Positions 1 through 13,724 are shown, numbered from the stretch's first letter. The stretch is DNA of 64,000 nt from Erinaceus europaeus (GCF_950295315.1 NC_080171.1:96648752-96712751); one strand, 5' to 3'. Translations and numbers: made by a program. Notes: generated by a model from the letters alone, not told the origin.

Positions 1-1020
<1,020 letters not shown>

Positions 1021-1168
1021 TAGAACTTTGGGGAGTGCATTTAGCTAACAAATGCCCACACCCCAACAGCCAGGGTCAGATTGTCCAAGATTCGAACTGT
1101 ACTGGTCATCTGTTGGATGTCTTTTGCTCAACACATCATGGAATTGTTGGGGATTAAACAGTCCAGCT

Positions 1169-1319
1169 GTGGCTGGGGAAATAGCTCATCTAGGAAAGCA
1201 TTAGACTTGCATGCCTCTGGCTGACAGTTTGACACACCCCCACCCCACACTGCAGGTACCAACATGTTGCTCTGGTTTCTCTCTCTACTTCATATGAAAC
1301 AAATACATTTTTAAAAATA
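1169..1319 (+). repeat. Type E tRNA-like SINE
   Basis: Head GGGGAAATAGCTCATCTAGG resembles a tRNA D-arm (box A). A pyrimidine-rich body and an A-rich tail ending near 1319 follow. Diverged. Confidence 0.5.
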
Positions 1320-1331
1320 GAATTTGGTAGG

Positions 1332-1690
1332 GGGTTGGGCGGTGGTGCAGTGGGTTAAATGCACGTGGCACAAAGCGCAGGGACCGGCGTAAGGATCCCA
1401 GTTCGAGCCCCTGGCTCCCCACCTGCAGGGGAGTCACTTCACAGGTGGTGAAGCAGGTCTGCAGGTGTCTATCTTTCTCTCCCCCTCTCTGTCTTCCCCT
1501 CCTCTCTCCATTTCTCTCTGTCTTATCCAACAACGAACAACATCAACAATGGCAATAATAATAACCACAACAAAGCTACAACATCAAGGACAACAAAAAG
1601 GGGAATAAATGGCCTCCAGGAGCAGTGGATTCATGGTGCAGGCATCGAGCCCAGCAATAACCCTGAAGGGAAAAAAAAAAAGAAAAAGAA
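1332..1690 (+). repeat. Type A SINE with 3' module
   Basis: Nearly complete: the GGTTGGGCGGTGGTGCAGTG head, box B GTTCGAGCCC, the CT-rich body, ACAACATCAACAATGG, the GCCTCCAGGAGCAGTGG module and an A tail. Confidence 0.85.
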
Positions 1691-1710
1691 ATAAATAAAA
1701 ATAAAATTTG

Positions 1711-1987
1711 GGGGAGTCAGGCAGTAGCACAGCAGGTGGTGCAAAGCACAAGGACCAGCATAAGGATCCCGGTTCGAGCCCCCGTCTCCTGACCTGTGGG
1801 GGAGTTGCTTCACAAGCTGTGAAGCAAGTCTGCAGGTTTCTCTCTTTCTCTCCCCCTGTCTGTCTCCCCCCCCATTTCTTTCTGTCCTATCCAACAATGA
1901 CGACATCAATAACAACAACAATAATAACTACAACAATAAAATAACAAAGGCAACAAAAGGGAATAAATAAATAAATATTAAAAAAAC
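1711..1987 (+). repeat. Type A SINE
   Basis: Short-tail form ending in AATAAATAAATATT. About 17 bases are missing between boxes A and B (the GTTAAGCGC part of the head). Confidence 0.83.
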
Positions 1988-2042
1988 AAAAGCCACTCTA
2001 GAAATAGAAGGCCATCCTCAGGGGTTCAAGTCCCCACCCACT

Positions 2043-2330
2043 TCTTTTATTTATTTATTCATTTTTTTGTCTGCAGGGTTATTGTTGGAGCTCAGTGCCT
2101 GCACTACAAATCCACTGCTCCTGGAGGCTATTTTTCCTATATTTTTTGTTGTTGTTGCTCTTGTCATTATTATTGTTATTGTTGCCGGATAGGACAGAAA
2201 GAAATAGAGAGAGGAGGGGAAGACAGAGGGGGAGAGAAAGATAGACACCTGCAGATCTGCTTTACCGCTTGTGAAGCGACTCTCCTGCAGGTGGGGAGCC
2301 GGGGGCTTGAACCAGGATCCTTACACTGTA
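2043..2330 (-). repeat. Type A SINE with 3' module, head truncated
   Basis: Antisense copy. It begins with the T-rich complement of the tail and the 3' module (CAGGGTTATTGTTGGAGCTC) and runs to box B. The tRNA-like head is missing. Confidence 0.8.
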
Positions 2331-2368
2331 TTTATTTTTCAAATCTCTTTTTTCCCTAAGACTTTATT

Positions 2369-2595
2369 TATTTTTAATTTTTTTAAATTATCTTTATTTA
2401 TTTATTGGATAGATACAGCCAGAAATCAAGAGGGAAGGAGGAGGGATAGAGAGGAAGAGAGACAGAGAGACACCTGTAGCACTGCTTCACCAACCGTGAA
2501 GCTTTCCCCCTGCAGGTGGGGACCGGGGACTCGAACCTGGGTCCTTGAGCATTGTAACATGTGCGCTCAACTAGATGTGCCACTGCCCAGCCCCC
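2369..2595 (-). repeat. Type B SINE
   Basis: Antisense: AAATTATCTTTATTTATTTA tail complement, body with GTGAAGCTTTCCCCCTGCAG, and the head complement ending in GCCCAGCCCCC. Confidence 0.82.
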
Positions 2596-3345
2596 AAAAT
2601 ATAATTTTTAAAAAAACAGATTTCCCTTCATGCAAAAGCTGGTGTGACAAGGTCTTGGCTTTCTGTACTCTGGGCAATGTACCTCCTTGTTCAGCTTCAC
2701 TTTCATCTCTAGACTGGCCTTGGAATGGTCTCCCCTGTTCTCTCCAGAGAAAAGCCCACAGCCTGCTAGATCTTTTCAGCAGCTCACTGCTAGATCACAC
2801 AGAAAGACAACAGAATAAATCTCCAAGAAACAAGAAAAAAATCCCGAGTCTGAGCCATCCTCCTGGTTTGTCCACCAAGACCCTCCCTCATGCCTGGTGT
2901 CTCTAAGAAGTGTCCTAAACCTGCTCCCCATCTCCTGCTGACCACCTCCTCCAACTTTGCATGCTGAGCAGCTCATAGCCAAAGGGACTGGAAGGAGGCA
3001 TTATCAGGAACTGACCTCCTTCAAGAGGCCCCCTCACCTATGGGTCTCTTGGAGCTTCAGGAGACTCCCTACCCCATTCCCCCAACTCCTCATGATAGCT
3101 ACTGGTGCCAAGTCCTGCTAGTTTGTCCTGGCCATCAAGCAGACCTCTGACCCCTGGCCAGGGCACTGCTGGGAACAGCTGCAGTCATGTGATTCTGCCA
3201 GCAAGATCTGTGGCAACAAGCCCCTTGCCCAGCAGGCTGTGGAGGTCAGGCCACCCTAGGGCCCCTGACTAGAGAACATCCAAGGGCCTGATTCAACCTG
3301 TGCAAAGAGAAAGCTCTTGTGGGAGAGAAAAGGAAGAAGCCTAGT
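2596..3345. other. Intron sequence without a recognised element
   Basis: About 750 bases of intron between two antisense type B SINEs. No SINE, L1 or exon is recognised. It ends in a short GAT-rich run (3346-3395). Confidence 0.5.
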
Positions 3346-3395
3346 GGTGGTGGTGCTGATGATGATGAAGATGATGATAATGATGACGATGATTT
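3346..3395 (+). repeat. GAT-rich imperfect trinucleotide run
   Basis: GATGATGATGAAGATGATGA-type sequence. In one frame it reads as a run of Asp, but I see no supported coding context. Confidence 0.5.
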
Positions 3396-3427
3396 TGCCT
3401 ACAAGGCTCCATCATTCCCGACAACCA

Positions 3428-3460
3428 TTTTTTCTTTTTTTTTTTTTAATAAAGGTTGAA

Positions 3461-3497
<37 letters not shown>

Positions 3498-3666
3498 TAT
3501 ATGTATGTATGTATGTATGTATTAGAGAGACACAGAGAGAGAGAGATGCCTGCAGTATTGCTCAAACACTTCTGAAGCTTCCCCCATGAAGGTGGGAATG
3601 GGAACTGGAACCTGAGTCCTCATGCATGGTAACATATGCTCTACCTGGTCTGTCTCCATCCAGCCC
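3428..3666 (-). repeat. Type B SINE with (TA)n expansion
   Basis: Antisense type B. Its tail side contains an alternating TA run followed by GTAT repeats (3461-3521). The body keeps GAAGCTTCCCCCATGAAGGT and the complement of box B. Confidence 0.72.
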
Positions 3667-4106
3667 TGCCAAGTGATTACTCTTAAGTCAAAGGACCTCA
3701 GTACATACCTTAGGGGCAAGCACATAATTCCTTTCTTTTTTGCCATTCTTTGTCTCTAGTATGCTGTCCCCTGGAGCTGAAGTATCTTTGTCCTTTGGTT
3801 GTATGACATTGAATCTTTCCCTATCCAGACGCTATCCATCCTACCCAGAGAAACTGTAGTTCAGGGCTGTCCTAGGGCCAGCTCCAAATCAGGTCTAGAA
3901 TTGAGGAAGTCCTGTCAGCAAAGCTCCTGCCACCAGGGCGGGGAGAAGTGAGGGAGAGGGTTCTGAGAATGCTGAGAGGTGGGAGCTAGGAGATGAATGA
4001 GAGAGACAGAGGCCAGGTTCTGAAGGTGACAGGAAGTGTCAAAAAATGAGCAAGAGAAAGCAGAGTGGGTAAGAAATGGAGTAAGTGTGTCTGGTAGGGC
4101 TGGACT
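3667..4106. other. Intron sequence without a recognised element
   Basis: About 440 bases of intron. Neither a repeat family nor an exon is recognised. Confidence 0.45.
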
Positions 4107-4231
4107 GGGGGAATAGCATAATGGTTTTGCAAAAAGACTTTCATGCCTGAAGCACCAAAGGTCTCAGGTTCAGTTCCCCAGCACCACTATAAGCCAGAGC
4201 TGAGCAGTACTCTGATAAGAATAATAAATAA
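4107..4231 (+). repeat. Type C SINE
   Basis: ATAGCATAATGGTTTTGCAA head, AGCCAGAGCTGAGCAGTACT end, AATAAATAA tail. Confidence 0.8.
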
Positions 4232-4236
4232 GTAGT

Positions 4237-4397
4237 GGTTTGTGAGGTGGCACAGTGGTTAAAGCTTTGGACTCTCAAGCATGGGGTCCCAAGTTCAATC
4301 CCGAACAGTACATGTACCAGAGTGATGCTTTGGTTCCATTTCTCTCTCTCCTCCTAGCTCTCTCATTCTCTTATTTTAAAAATAAATAAATAAGTAA
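4237..4397 (+). repeat. Type D SINE
   Basis: GAGGTGGCACAGTGGTTAAA head, ACATGTACCAGAGTGATG, CT-rich body, AATAAATAAATAAG tail. It lies directly against the type C copy before it. Confidence 0.82.
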
Positions 4398-4398
4398 G

Positions 4399-4608
4399 GT
4401 ATGGGAAGTGACACACCTGGGTGTACACACACATTACAATGCTCAAGGACCTGGGTTCAAGCCCCTGGTCCCTACCTGTAGAAGGAAAAATTCATAAATT
4501 CATGGGTGGTGAAACTGTCTGCAGGTGTCTTTTTTACCTCTCTATCTCCCCTTTCCATCTCAAGTTCCTCTGTCTCTATCCAAAATAAATAAGTAATAAT
4601 AAATAAGG
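4399..4608 (+). repeat. Type B SINE
   Basis: Head GACACACCTGGGTGTACACA, GGTTCAAGCCCCTGGTCCCT, AT-rich tail. Third in a head-to-tail row C-D-B. Confidence 0.78.
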
Positions 4609-4987
4609 TCAAAGCTTCCCCTCTTGGAATCTAGGAAATGAAAGAACTGCTACAATGTGTTTCATCCTTCAGAGGGAGAAGAGTGTCACATTCAACAAGA
4701 TTTGTTTTAGAAAATACCAAGAAGATGACTGACTCATTTCATAGAAACTTTATCACTCATTTCCCAGAGGGGGAAGCTGAGACCCACCAAAGCAGGGACT
4801 TGGCCAGGGAGCCAGGTGATGACCACAGATCCTTCAATTTTCAGCCCTTTCACTTCCTGCCCTCCCCTCCACCCCCCATTTCTGACCTATTGACCCAGAA
4901 ATGGGAATCTGGAAATCCCTAGAGCCTAGGGAAAGCCCCAGGCAGCAGATGCTACAAGGATATTAGCACAAGGTCTTCTTTCCTTAG

Positions 4988-5224
4988 ACGGTGCTCTCAA
5001 AGATACTACCTGGCTAGAGCAACTTCCACCCAGGATGGAAAGCAGGCGACCAGGACCCAACTCATCGGAGCATGAGGAGCCAACATCCAAGCCCTCAGAA
5101 GGAGTGGACTTGGCCTCTGGCACCACCATGTCAAACCCTACCACCACCCCTACCTCTGCTACTAGTCCTACCACTAGTCCTCTGCCCACCAAGCCAACTT
5201 CATACCAGGAAGTTGCTACACAAG
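4988..5224 (+). CDS. OLFML2A: OLFML2A Ser/Thr/Pro-rich linker exon
   Basis: The acceptor is TTAG at 4984-4987, and the donor is CAAG|GTAAGT at 5225. Both boundaries are phase 1, so the exon joins cleanly on both sides. It encodes WLEQLPP near its start, an acidic stretch, VDLASGT, and then a Thr/Ser/Pro-rich run (about residues 43-70 of the exon product) of the kind that carries O-glycans. One N-glycosylation sequon, Asn-Ser-Ser, is visible. WLEQLPP followed by VDLASGT and a threonine-rich run is what makes me choose OLFML2A over OLFML2B. This linker is the least conserved part of the protein, and reading frames in other phases here are shadows. Confidence 0.88.
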
Positions 5225-5387
5225 GTAAGTCCTCAAGCCAGGGGAGATTTTCATATTTGTTAAAGATAATAATAATAATAATAATAATATGGGACAGGAA
5301 GGTATAGTCTGGAAGGTCCCAAAATTTTGCTAGTTGATCCCTTACAGAGAAAGTCTGACCACACTGACGTTGAAAACAGCTCATATT

Positions 5388-5686
5388 GGGAGTCGGGGTG
5401 GTAGCGCAGTGGGTTAAGTGCAGGTGATGCAAAGCACAAGGACTGCCATAAGGATCCTGGTTCCAGCACCTGGCTCCCCACCTACAGGGGAGTCACTTCA
5501 CAGGAGGTGAAGCAGGTCTGCAGGTGTCTATCTTTCTCTCCCCCTCTGTCTTCCCCTCCTCTGTCCATTCTCTCTGTCCTATCCAACAATGATGACATCA
5601 ACAACAATAATAACTACAACAATGAAAAAACAAGGGCAACAAAAGGGAATAAATAAATAAATAAATATTAAAAAGAAAGAAAGAAG
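5388..5686 (+). repeat. Type A SINE with 12-bp TSD
   Basis: Complete short-tail copy. ACAGCTCATATT flanks it at 5376-5387 and 5687-5698. Confidence 0.9.
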
Positions 5687-5856
5687 ACAGCTCATATTTT
5701 CAACAGATTCTTCTTAAAACACTTCCCTACAGATCCATCATCAGACTTAGCAACTAGTTTCATTTCTTTATGTCCTCTGTCCAGTCTTTGGTTGCTTTTT
5801 CTGTCTGGTACAAAGTGTTAGTTTCTGTGTTCTGATAGAAATCTTCCTCATTGGGT

Positions 5857-5997
5857 AGGGGTAGATAGTATGATGGTTATGCAAAGAGACTCTCTTGCCT
5901 GAGGCTCCAGACTCCTAGGTTCAATCCCCCACACCACCATAAGCCAGAGCTGAGCAGTACTCTGGTAAACAAAAATGTAAAACAATTTGAAAAAAAA
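5857..5997 (+). repeat. Type C SINE
   Basis: GGGGTAGATAGTATGATGG head, box B GGTTCAATCCC, GCTGAGCAGTACTCTGG end. It follows the first copy of the AGAAATCTTCCTCATTGG target sequence. Confidence 0.82.
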
Positions 5998-5998
5998 G

Positions 5999-6322
5999 GA
6001 GTTGGACGAAGCGCAGCGGGTTAAGCGCATGTGGCACGAAGCACAAAGACTGGCTTAAGGATCCTCGTCCGAGCCCCCGGCTCCCCACCTGCAGGGGAGT
6101 CACTTCACAGACAGTGAAGCAGGTCTACAGGTGTCTATCTTTCTCTCCCCCTCTCTGCCTTGCCCTCTTCTCTCTATTTCTCTCTGTCCTATCCAACAAT
6201 AATGACAACAATAATAACAACAACAACAACAACAATAAAAAAAAACCAAGGGCAACAAAAGGGAAAATAAATAAATAAATATAATTTTTTTTTAAAAAAA
6301 CAATAAAAAAAAAAAAGAAAGA
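5999..6322 (+). repeat. Type A SINE inserted at the tail of a type C copy
   Basis: Head GGAGTTGGACGAAGCGCAGC; A-rich 3' end at about 6320, after which the target sequence GAAATCTTCCTCATTGG recurs. Confidence 0.85.
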
Positions 6323-6340
6323 AGAAATCTTCCTCATTGG

Positions 6341-6645
6341 AGGCCAGATGGTGGCACACTAGGCTAAGTGCACATAGTATAAAGCATAAGGACCCAAGCA
6401 AGGATCCCAGTTCAAGCCCCTAGGTCCCCACCTGCAGGGGAGTCGCTTCGTAAGCAGTGAAGCAGGTCTGCAGGTGTCTATCTTTCTCTCTCCCTCTCTA
6501 TCTTCCCCTCCCCTCTCAGTTTCTCTGTCCTATCCAAAATATCAAAACATGGCCATAGGAACATGATTCGTAGTGCAGTGCAGGCACCAAGCCCCAGCGA
6601 GAACCCTGGAGGCAAAAAAAGAAGAAAGGAAGAAAGAAGGAAAGA
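6341..6645 (+). repeat. Hybrid-looking SINE (type B-like head, type A body, 3' module)
   Basis: The head GGCCAGATGGTGGCACACTA resembles type B. The body (GGGGAGTCGCTTCGTAAGC) and the module with GAACCCTGGAGG are type A. It ends in purine-rich sequence, followed by a third copy of the target sequence. Confidence 0.72.
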
Positions 6646-6674
6646 AAGAATAGAAATCTTCCCCATTAAAAGTC

Positions 6675-6887
6675 ATCAAGCAGGGTGGCACACCTGGTTA
6701 AGCACTCACATTAAAGTGCGCAAGATCCCAGGTTCAAGCCCCTGGTTCCCATCAGCAGAGGGAAAGTTCTCTTATGGTTTCCCATCTGCAAAGGGAAAGC
6801 TTCATGAGTAGTGAAGCTGGGCTGCAGGTGTCTCTCTCACACTCTATCTCCCCGTCCCCTCTCAATTTCTCTGTCTCTATCCAGCAC

Positions 6888-6918
<31 letters not shown>

Positions 6919-6919
6919 G
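6675..6919 (+). repeat. Type B SINE with internal duplication
   Basis: GGTGGCACACCTGGTTAAGC head and (AAAT)n tail. The segment CCCATCWGCARAGGGAAAG occurs twice (about 6748-6766 and 6781-6799). Confidence 0.75.
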
Positions 6920-6933
6920 AAGAAACCATCAAA

Positions 6934-7258
6934 GGGGTCCGGCAGTAGGTTAAGTGCACATGGCGCAAAGTGCAAGAACCAATGTAAGGATCCCTGCTTG
7001 AGCCTCCAGCTCCCCACTTGCAGGGGGCTCACTTCACAAGCAATGAAGCAGGTCTGCAGGTGTCTATCTCTCCCCCTCTGTCTTCCCCTCTTTGCTCAAT
7101 TTCTCCCTGTCCTATCCAACAACAACAACAGCAATGATAATAACAACAAGGGCAATAATAACAAGGGCAACAAAAATGGGGGAAATGGCCTCCAGGAGCA
7201 GTGGATTCATAGTGCAGGCACTGAGCTCCAGCAGTAACCCTGAAGGCAAAAAAAAAAT
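6934..7258 (+). repeat. Type A SINE with 3' module
   Basis: Short deletion in the head (GGTCCGGCAGTAGGTTAAG); the body and the GGCCTCCAGGAGCAGTGG module are complete; A tail. Confidence 0.82.
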
Positions 7259-7790
7259 CAAACCTGTTTTTATTTGGGGGTGGGGGAGACACCTATAGCA
7301 TTGAACCCACTTCAAATCCAAGTGCATCCACTTCTAGGAATGTGTCCTAAAGGCTCCACCAGCAATGTGACATCAGTTGCCCTTAACTGCTTTCTTTGTA
7401 GCCTATTTCTAATGTAAAAAACAAAAGAAAAACCACTACACTAAAGGTCAAACACTGAGGGAATTGGTTAAATAAATTAAAGGATAAAGCTGTGTAGAAC
7501 CTCAAAATCACATCATTCAAAGGCCCCTTAATGATGTGAGAACTTTCTCAGAAGAGGAAAAACAGGATATGTAAAAGGGTGGATTCAGAAGAATCGTGTG
7601 TTGTTTTTTTTTTTTTAAAAAAAAAACAGTGTCTGAATGAAATGTACATACAAAGAAAAGAAAATAGAACATGTTTAAAATGTTTTTGGATAATGATATT
7701 TTGAATAAACTTTGTCTATTATCCTTTCTGATTGATTCTGTGCTTTCTACAGTGATCAGATGTTGCCATGATCACAAGAGAATTTTTCTT
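7259..7790. other. Intron sequence without a recognised element
   Basis: About 530 bases of AT-rich intron. A T13/A11 stretch at about 7604-7626 is the only feature noted. Confidence 0.45.
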
Positions 7791-7791
7791 T

Positions 7792-8090
7792 TTAAAAAAA
7801 TTTTATTTATTTATTTATTTTCCCTTTTGTTGTCCCTTTTTTTTCTGTTCTTGTAGTTATTATTGTTGTAGTTATTGCTGTCGTCTTTTTTAGATAGGAC
7901 AGAGAGAAATCGAGAAAGAACGGGAAGACAGAGAGAGGGAGAGAAAGACAGACACCTGCAGACCTGCTTCACCACCTGTGAAGTGACTCCCCTGCAGGTG
8001 GGGAGCCAGGGGCTCAAACCGGGATCCTTAAGCTGGTCCTTGCGCTTTGCACCATGTGCACTTAACTTGCTGCACTACCGCCTGACTCCC
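7792..8090 (-). repeat. Type A SINE with 13-bp TSD
   Basis: Complete antisense copy with AGAATTTTTCTTT at 7779-7791 and 8091-8103. Confidence 0.9.
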
Positions 8091-8118
8091 AGAATTTTTC
8101 TTTAAAAGTTATGGCCTG

Positions 8119-8252
8119 GGTAGCCTGAGAGGTAGTGCAGTGGATAAAGCATTGGACTCGTAAGCATAAGCTCTTGAGCTCAATTCCCATCATTGCATGT
8201 GCCAGAATGATGCTGCAGTACCCACCCCCTCTAATAAATAAATAAATAAATC
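8119..8252 (+). repeat. Type D SINE
   Basis: GAGAGGTAGTGCAGTGGATA head, GCATGTGCCAGAATGATG, AATAAATAAATAAATC tail; the body is shortened. Confidence 0.78.
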
Positions 8253-8287
8253 TTTTTTTTTAAAAAAAGCACACACACACACACATA

Positions 8288-8378
8288 CTGGCCAAGGATG
8301 TACCTTATTGGCAGAGTACAGGCCTCACATGTTGGGCTCAATTCCCAGTAACAAAAATAAGCAAATAAATAAATATCT
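8288..8378 (+). repeat. Type E tRNA-like SINE
   Basis: tRNA-like head (GGCAGAGTACAGGCCTCACA), then GGGCTCAATTCCCAGTAAC and an AAATAAATAAAT tail. A short CA run precedes it (8270-8285). Confidence 0.5.
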
Positions 8379-8446
8379 TAGAAGATTTCAAAGAAAACAT
8401 CAGGATAGAGTTCAGTTAGACCCAGATAACACTCTTAGTATTGTGA

Positions 8447-9430
<984 letters not shown>

Positions 9431-9589
9431 GAGATGGGTCAGCAGCAAGAATGCATGCTTTGCATTTATGAGGTTCCAGGTTCGACCCCCAGCACTAGAT
9501 GTTCTATTCTCTTCCTCTCTCTCTCTCTTTCTGTCTCTCTCTCTCTTTCCCTCATTAAATACATGTCATTAAAGAGAGAGAGAAAGAAT
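9431..9589 (+). repeat. Type E tRNA-like SINE
   Basis: tRNA-like start with GGTTCCAGGTTCGACCCCCA (box B GGTTCGACCCC), then (CT)n, then ATTAAATAC and a purine-rich end. Confidence 0.55.
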
Positions 9590-9823
9590 GATGGCAGTGT
9601 CTCAATGTCTGTGCAGGCCTCATAAGCCATATGAAACAGTGTTGATTTGCCCTGAGTGCCATGCCGTCACTGTATGACCTGAAACAGCTCAAGTCCTTCC
9701 TCTAGAAGGTTCAACTTGACCTTTACACAAAGGTACACAGGCTGGTGTGGAAGAGGCCAGTGGCAAACGCTAAGACAAAGACTTAGTGAAGACTAGAGGA
9801 GAGTCCCTTATTCAAGCCTTACT

Positions 9824-9960
9824 GAATCAGATGGGGTTAGGAACAAGACCTTCAAGCCTGCCCTCAACTACTTTTTTTCAGTGCTTGTTAATCTAGAAAA
9901 AAAAAGCTCTGCAGTTCAACTGCCTGTATCACCAAAGGAGAACTAATTAAACCCAGAAAT
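9824..9960 (+). repeat. Duplicated segment, copy 1
   Basis: This segment of the last OLFML2A intron recurs at 12308-12440 in the same orientation. Shared words include AAGACCTTCAAGCC, CCCTCAACTACTT, TTAATCTAGAAAAA and TATCACCAAAGGAGAACTAA. It does not match the SINE or L1 families named here. Confidence 0.8.
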
Positions 9961-10114
9961 TAATTAGACCTAGAGGTGAGGCAAGGGAAAGCTTCTGGGA
10001 GAGGTAATATTGGCTGGGGACTTGGAAGGATAAGGAAGACTCCCCCAGGCAGACCAGATGGGATGGCAGGCCAGAGAGAAGAAACAAAGGTCCTGGGCAA
10101 TGCAGGGAGGCTGG

Positions 10115-10290
10115 GGCCCGTGTCTAAATCCTGGCTGTACCATTCCATAACAGGGTGACCTAGATCTGTCTAAGCCTCTTTCCTCCTCGAGAAATCGTAC
10201 AGTAATGGTATTTTCTTCATGGGACTGTTAGGATTGATCATTTGATGGACTCAGCTCCAGGCCAGTAGCATTCAGTAAAAAGTGCTTGCT
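10115..10290 (+). repeat. MIR-like element
   Basis: Sense MIR pattern: AAATCCTGGCTGTACCATTC, GGGTGACCTAGATCTGTCTA, then CTTCATGGGACTGTTAGGAT and CAGTAAAAAGTGC. It ends about 90 bases before the last coding exon. Confidence 0.6.
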
Positions 10291-10335
10291 GGGTCAGTCA
10301 AGAGGCCTGAAGGGCCTCTCTGGCCCTGGGGCTAA

Positions 10336-10986
<651 letters not shown>

Positions 10987-11169
10987 GCTGGGACATGCAT
11001 TCCCAGGAGAGGCGTGCTAGCGGGCACCGGGGCTCCCTAAGGCAGCTCCTGCAACGAACTCTGCTGGGCAAGTATTTATTAGAGGACATCCCTAGGAGAA
11101 CTGCTCGGCGTGGGGCACAGCCTGGATAGAGCTTCTTTCTGTAGCACTCAGTGGGATAGTAATTGCTTC

Positions 11170-11345
11170 CACTTTCAGAGTAATGTGCCAAGAGCTTCAC
11201 CTGCACTAACCCACTTGCTCCTCCCAACACCAGCCATGCAGGGAAAGTGCCCTTAGCCCATGTAACAGATGTGGAGACTGAGGTTCCCAGGGAGGATGTC
11301 CCCTGCCTAAGAAGCCTCCCTTTGAATCAGGCAGGCAGTGCTCTC
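11170..11345 (-). repeat. MIR-like element
   Basis: Antisense MIR pattern with GTGCCAAGAGCTTCACCTGC and AACAGATGTGGAGACTGAGG, inside the presumed OLFML2A 3' UTR. Confidence 0.5.
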
Positions 11346-12307
11346 ACAACAGCACCTCTTTACTGATGAGGAGACTTGACCATGCTCTCCCCTAACTTCC
11401 TTTGTTCTCTTAACTTCGTCTCCTTTCCCCAGGGCTACTCAAAACTAGATCCCTTTGAGACCAGCTATACTGGTATTGGGTGGAGTCCTGGCTCTGTGCA
11501 CCACCGCAGGCCCTCATTCCTTCTACCTGAGCAGTTGGTGAGGCTGGGCTTCAGGCTCCATGGCTAATGTTCCTGCTTCTTGCCTTTGACGATCCTACCC
11601 TCTGTCCAACTACATTCCAAACAGCCAGGATCACCCAGTCACTGGGCAGGAACCTCACCCCTAAGGAAAAAATAGCAGCCCCCATTCCAAGGTCCCCCTC
11701 CCTCTGTTCTCATTTTATTTGCTCTTATTCTCCACCAGTGCTGTCATTTGTTTCTGCAGCAGCAGCTGAGAAGGCTATAGCAGCTGTCTGCTAGGGTGGA
11801 GAGCTGAGCCAGGCCCCAAAGCTCCTTCTCCACCCAGAAGCACTAGCTCTGGCCATATGCCCAGGCTTCCAGTCCTCTCCTCTCCTTTGTCCCTCTCAGA
11901 GAGTCTAGGCCTTGGGTCTACCTTGTCCTTTCTCTGTGGGCCTGCAAACCTAAAAGCAATATGCACTCAGGGATACCTCTAAGTCTGCCATGAGCAAGGC
12001 TCCAGGCCTAAGCTCAGACTGTGGCAGAATGAATCAGCCTTCCTTTTCCTTGTCAGGCCTGGTTCTTTGGTAGGATGGCTCCATAGCTGGAGTGCTGGGA
12101 AAGAAGTTGAGGGAAGAATCTAGCCTCTGGTGACAGGGAAGAAACAGAGCTTAGAGTTGGGAGGGAAAGGTTGGGAGGGGGGTATGTGGACTAAACTTTT
12201 CCTGATTTCAGAAATGTTGGTGTCAGGGTTGCCCCTCGAAGGACTCAGGGCTGAGAATGCCCAGGTGTGTCACCATACCTGGTGCTATAGGGGTTCTCTA
12301 GAGCCTC

Positions 12308-12440
12308 AGAATCAAATGGGGCTGGGGAAAAGACCTTCAAGCCTTCCCTCAACTACTTGGTTCAGAGCTTATTAATCTAGAAAAAAGCTCTGTGATTCAA
12401 CTGCTTGTATCACCAAAGGAGAACTAATTAGGCCCGGAAA
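12308..12440 (+). repeat. Duplicated segment, copy 2
   Basis: Second copy of 9824-9960, about 1.3 kb after the stop codon. The two copies are similar along their whole length, with scattered substitutions and small indels, which argues for an old duplication or an unnamed dispersed repeat. Confidence 0.8.
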
Positions 12441-13399
12441 TGTTTAGAGGGAGACTGAGGGTCAATGGGGAACAGGACACAACTGATCCATCTCCTTCCA
12501 GAAGAACTTTGGCTTTGCCCTTTATTCTCCTGGCTTAGAGACAACTCTGTCTGGGGAGATTATGAACTAACCAGCACCCAAGTGATCCTAGCACCTCTGA
12601 AGGGTGTTTACTACTGACCCCTACACAATCCTGGCCCTGCTCCCCTCAATCTGCCCCCATGACAGTTCCCAAGATAGGTGTTTGTTGAACACCCAGTAGC
12701 TATGTTAGGACATTCAGCTGCGTCCATGAGACCCTGCCTAAGAAAATGCATTTTGTGTAGAAGGCGTTTCTCTCAGATGCTGTCAGGTGATGTTGTTTGG
12801 ACTAAGCTGTAGCTCTCCCCTGATGGAAAGGGGAATGATGACACCAAGCCCAGCAAAGTCTGACTCATTACAGCGGACACATTCAGCCTCCTCCACCCAC
12901 TGGCTTCAGTATACTCCACTCACAGACTCTTAAGGGGCTTCAAGGACCTTGTGTTTCTCCCTGACCCTGGGTGTGGCTTAACAAGACTCTGCTTTTCCTG
13001 ATGTCACAGCCCAACCATATGAGCAATGTTCAGGCCCCCTTTTGTCTACTCTTTGAGAAAAGGGTCAGCATAGGCTGACCTTGAAAAAATTTTTCATTTG
13101 TGATTAGTAGTGGGTTATAATGTTTTAAGATTATAATGTATACTGACCTTGAAAACTTAAAGGGAACACACTGCTGTTTTCAGGGGACATGATGCCAACT
13201 GCAACCCCAAAATATTTACCAAAACTCCTATCTTCAGGCCTCTATCCACGGGTTATATAGTGGCGTGGTTATTTTTCCCACTTTCCCAATGGTCAAACTG
13301 GGAGCCAAAGTAGTTGGGCTACTTGTCAGGTAGGCACTTAAGTGGAGAGCTAGGTCTCAAAATCAGGTAATAGAGCCATCAGAGGCTGCGCATCAGTAG

Positions 13400-13600
13400 T
13401 GTGTTAAGACTAGTATGTGCATATTCTTCTCGCATGCTCACAACAGTGGAACATACATACCCTGAATCGTTCATTTCTATAGATGAGGAAACTGAGGTGA
13501 AGGGACTTACCTAAGGTCACACAGCAGCTTAGTGGAAGAGCTGCAGCTTAAAAGCTAGTCCACACATGTTCTTTATCAACTGCATGCCACCTGAGAGGCA
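13400..13600 (-). repeat. MIR-like element
   Basis: Antisense MIR core: AGATGAGGAAACTGAGGTGA, then CTAAGGTCACACAGCAGCTT. Confidence 0.65.
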
Positions 13601-13708
13601 GTTACAGATGTGGTGGCTGTGGACTTATCCAGTGTGTTTCTCCAGACCACACACCAACCACATCTACATAGAAATCCAAGGAGATTGGGAAAGCTTTGTA
13701 AAAAAAAT

Positions 13709-13724
13709 AATAAATTAAAATAAA
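13709..13724 (+). promoter_or_regulatory. Candidate polyadenylation signals (two AATAAA hexamers)
   Basis: Two AATAAA hexamers, 10 bases apart, lie about 2.7 kb after the OLFML2A stop. They sit in a longer A-rich run, so they may only be the decayed tail of an old retroposon. The later AATAAA at 15147 is an alternative. Confidence 0.2.

Noticed and set aside
3346..3395. GAT-rich run in an intron that reads as poly-Asp, preceded by a Lys-rich stretch, suggesting an acidic-protein pseudogene
   Set aside because: The frame is short, stops lie just upstream, no protein is recognised, and GAT repeats arise easily as simple sequence.
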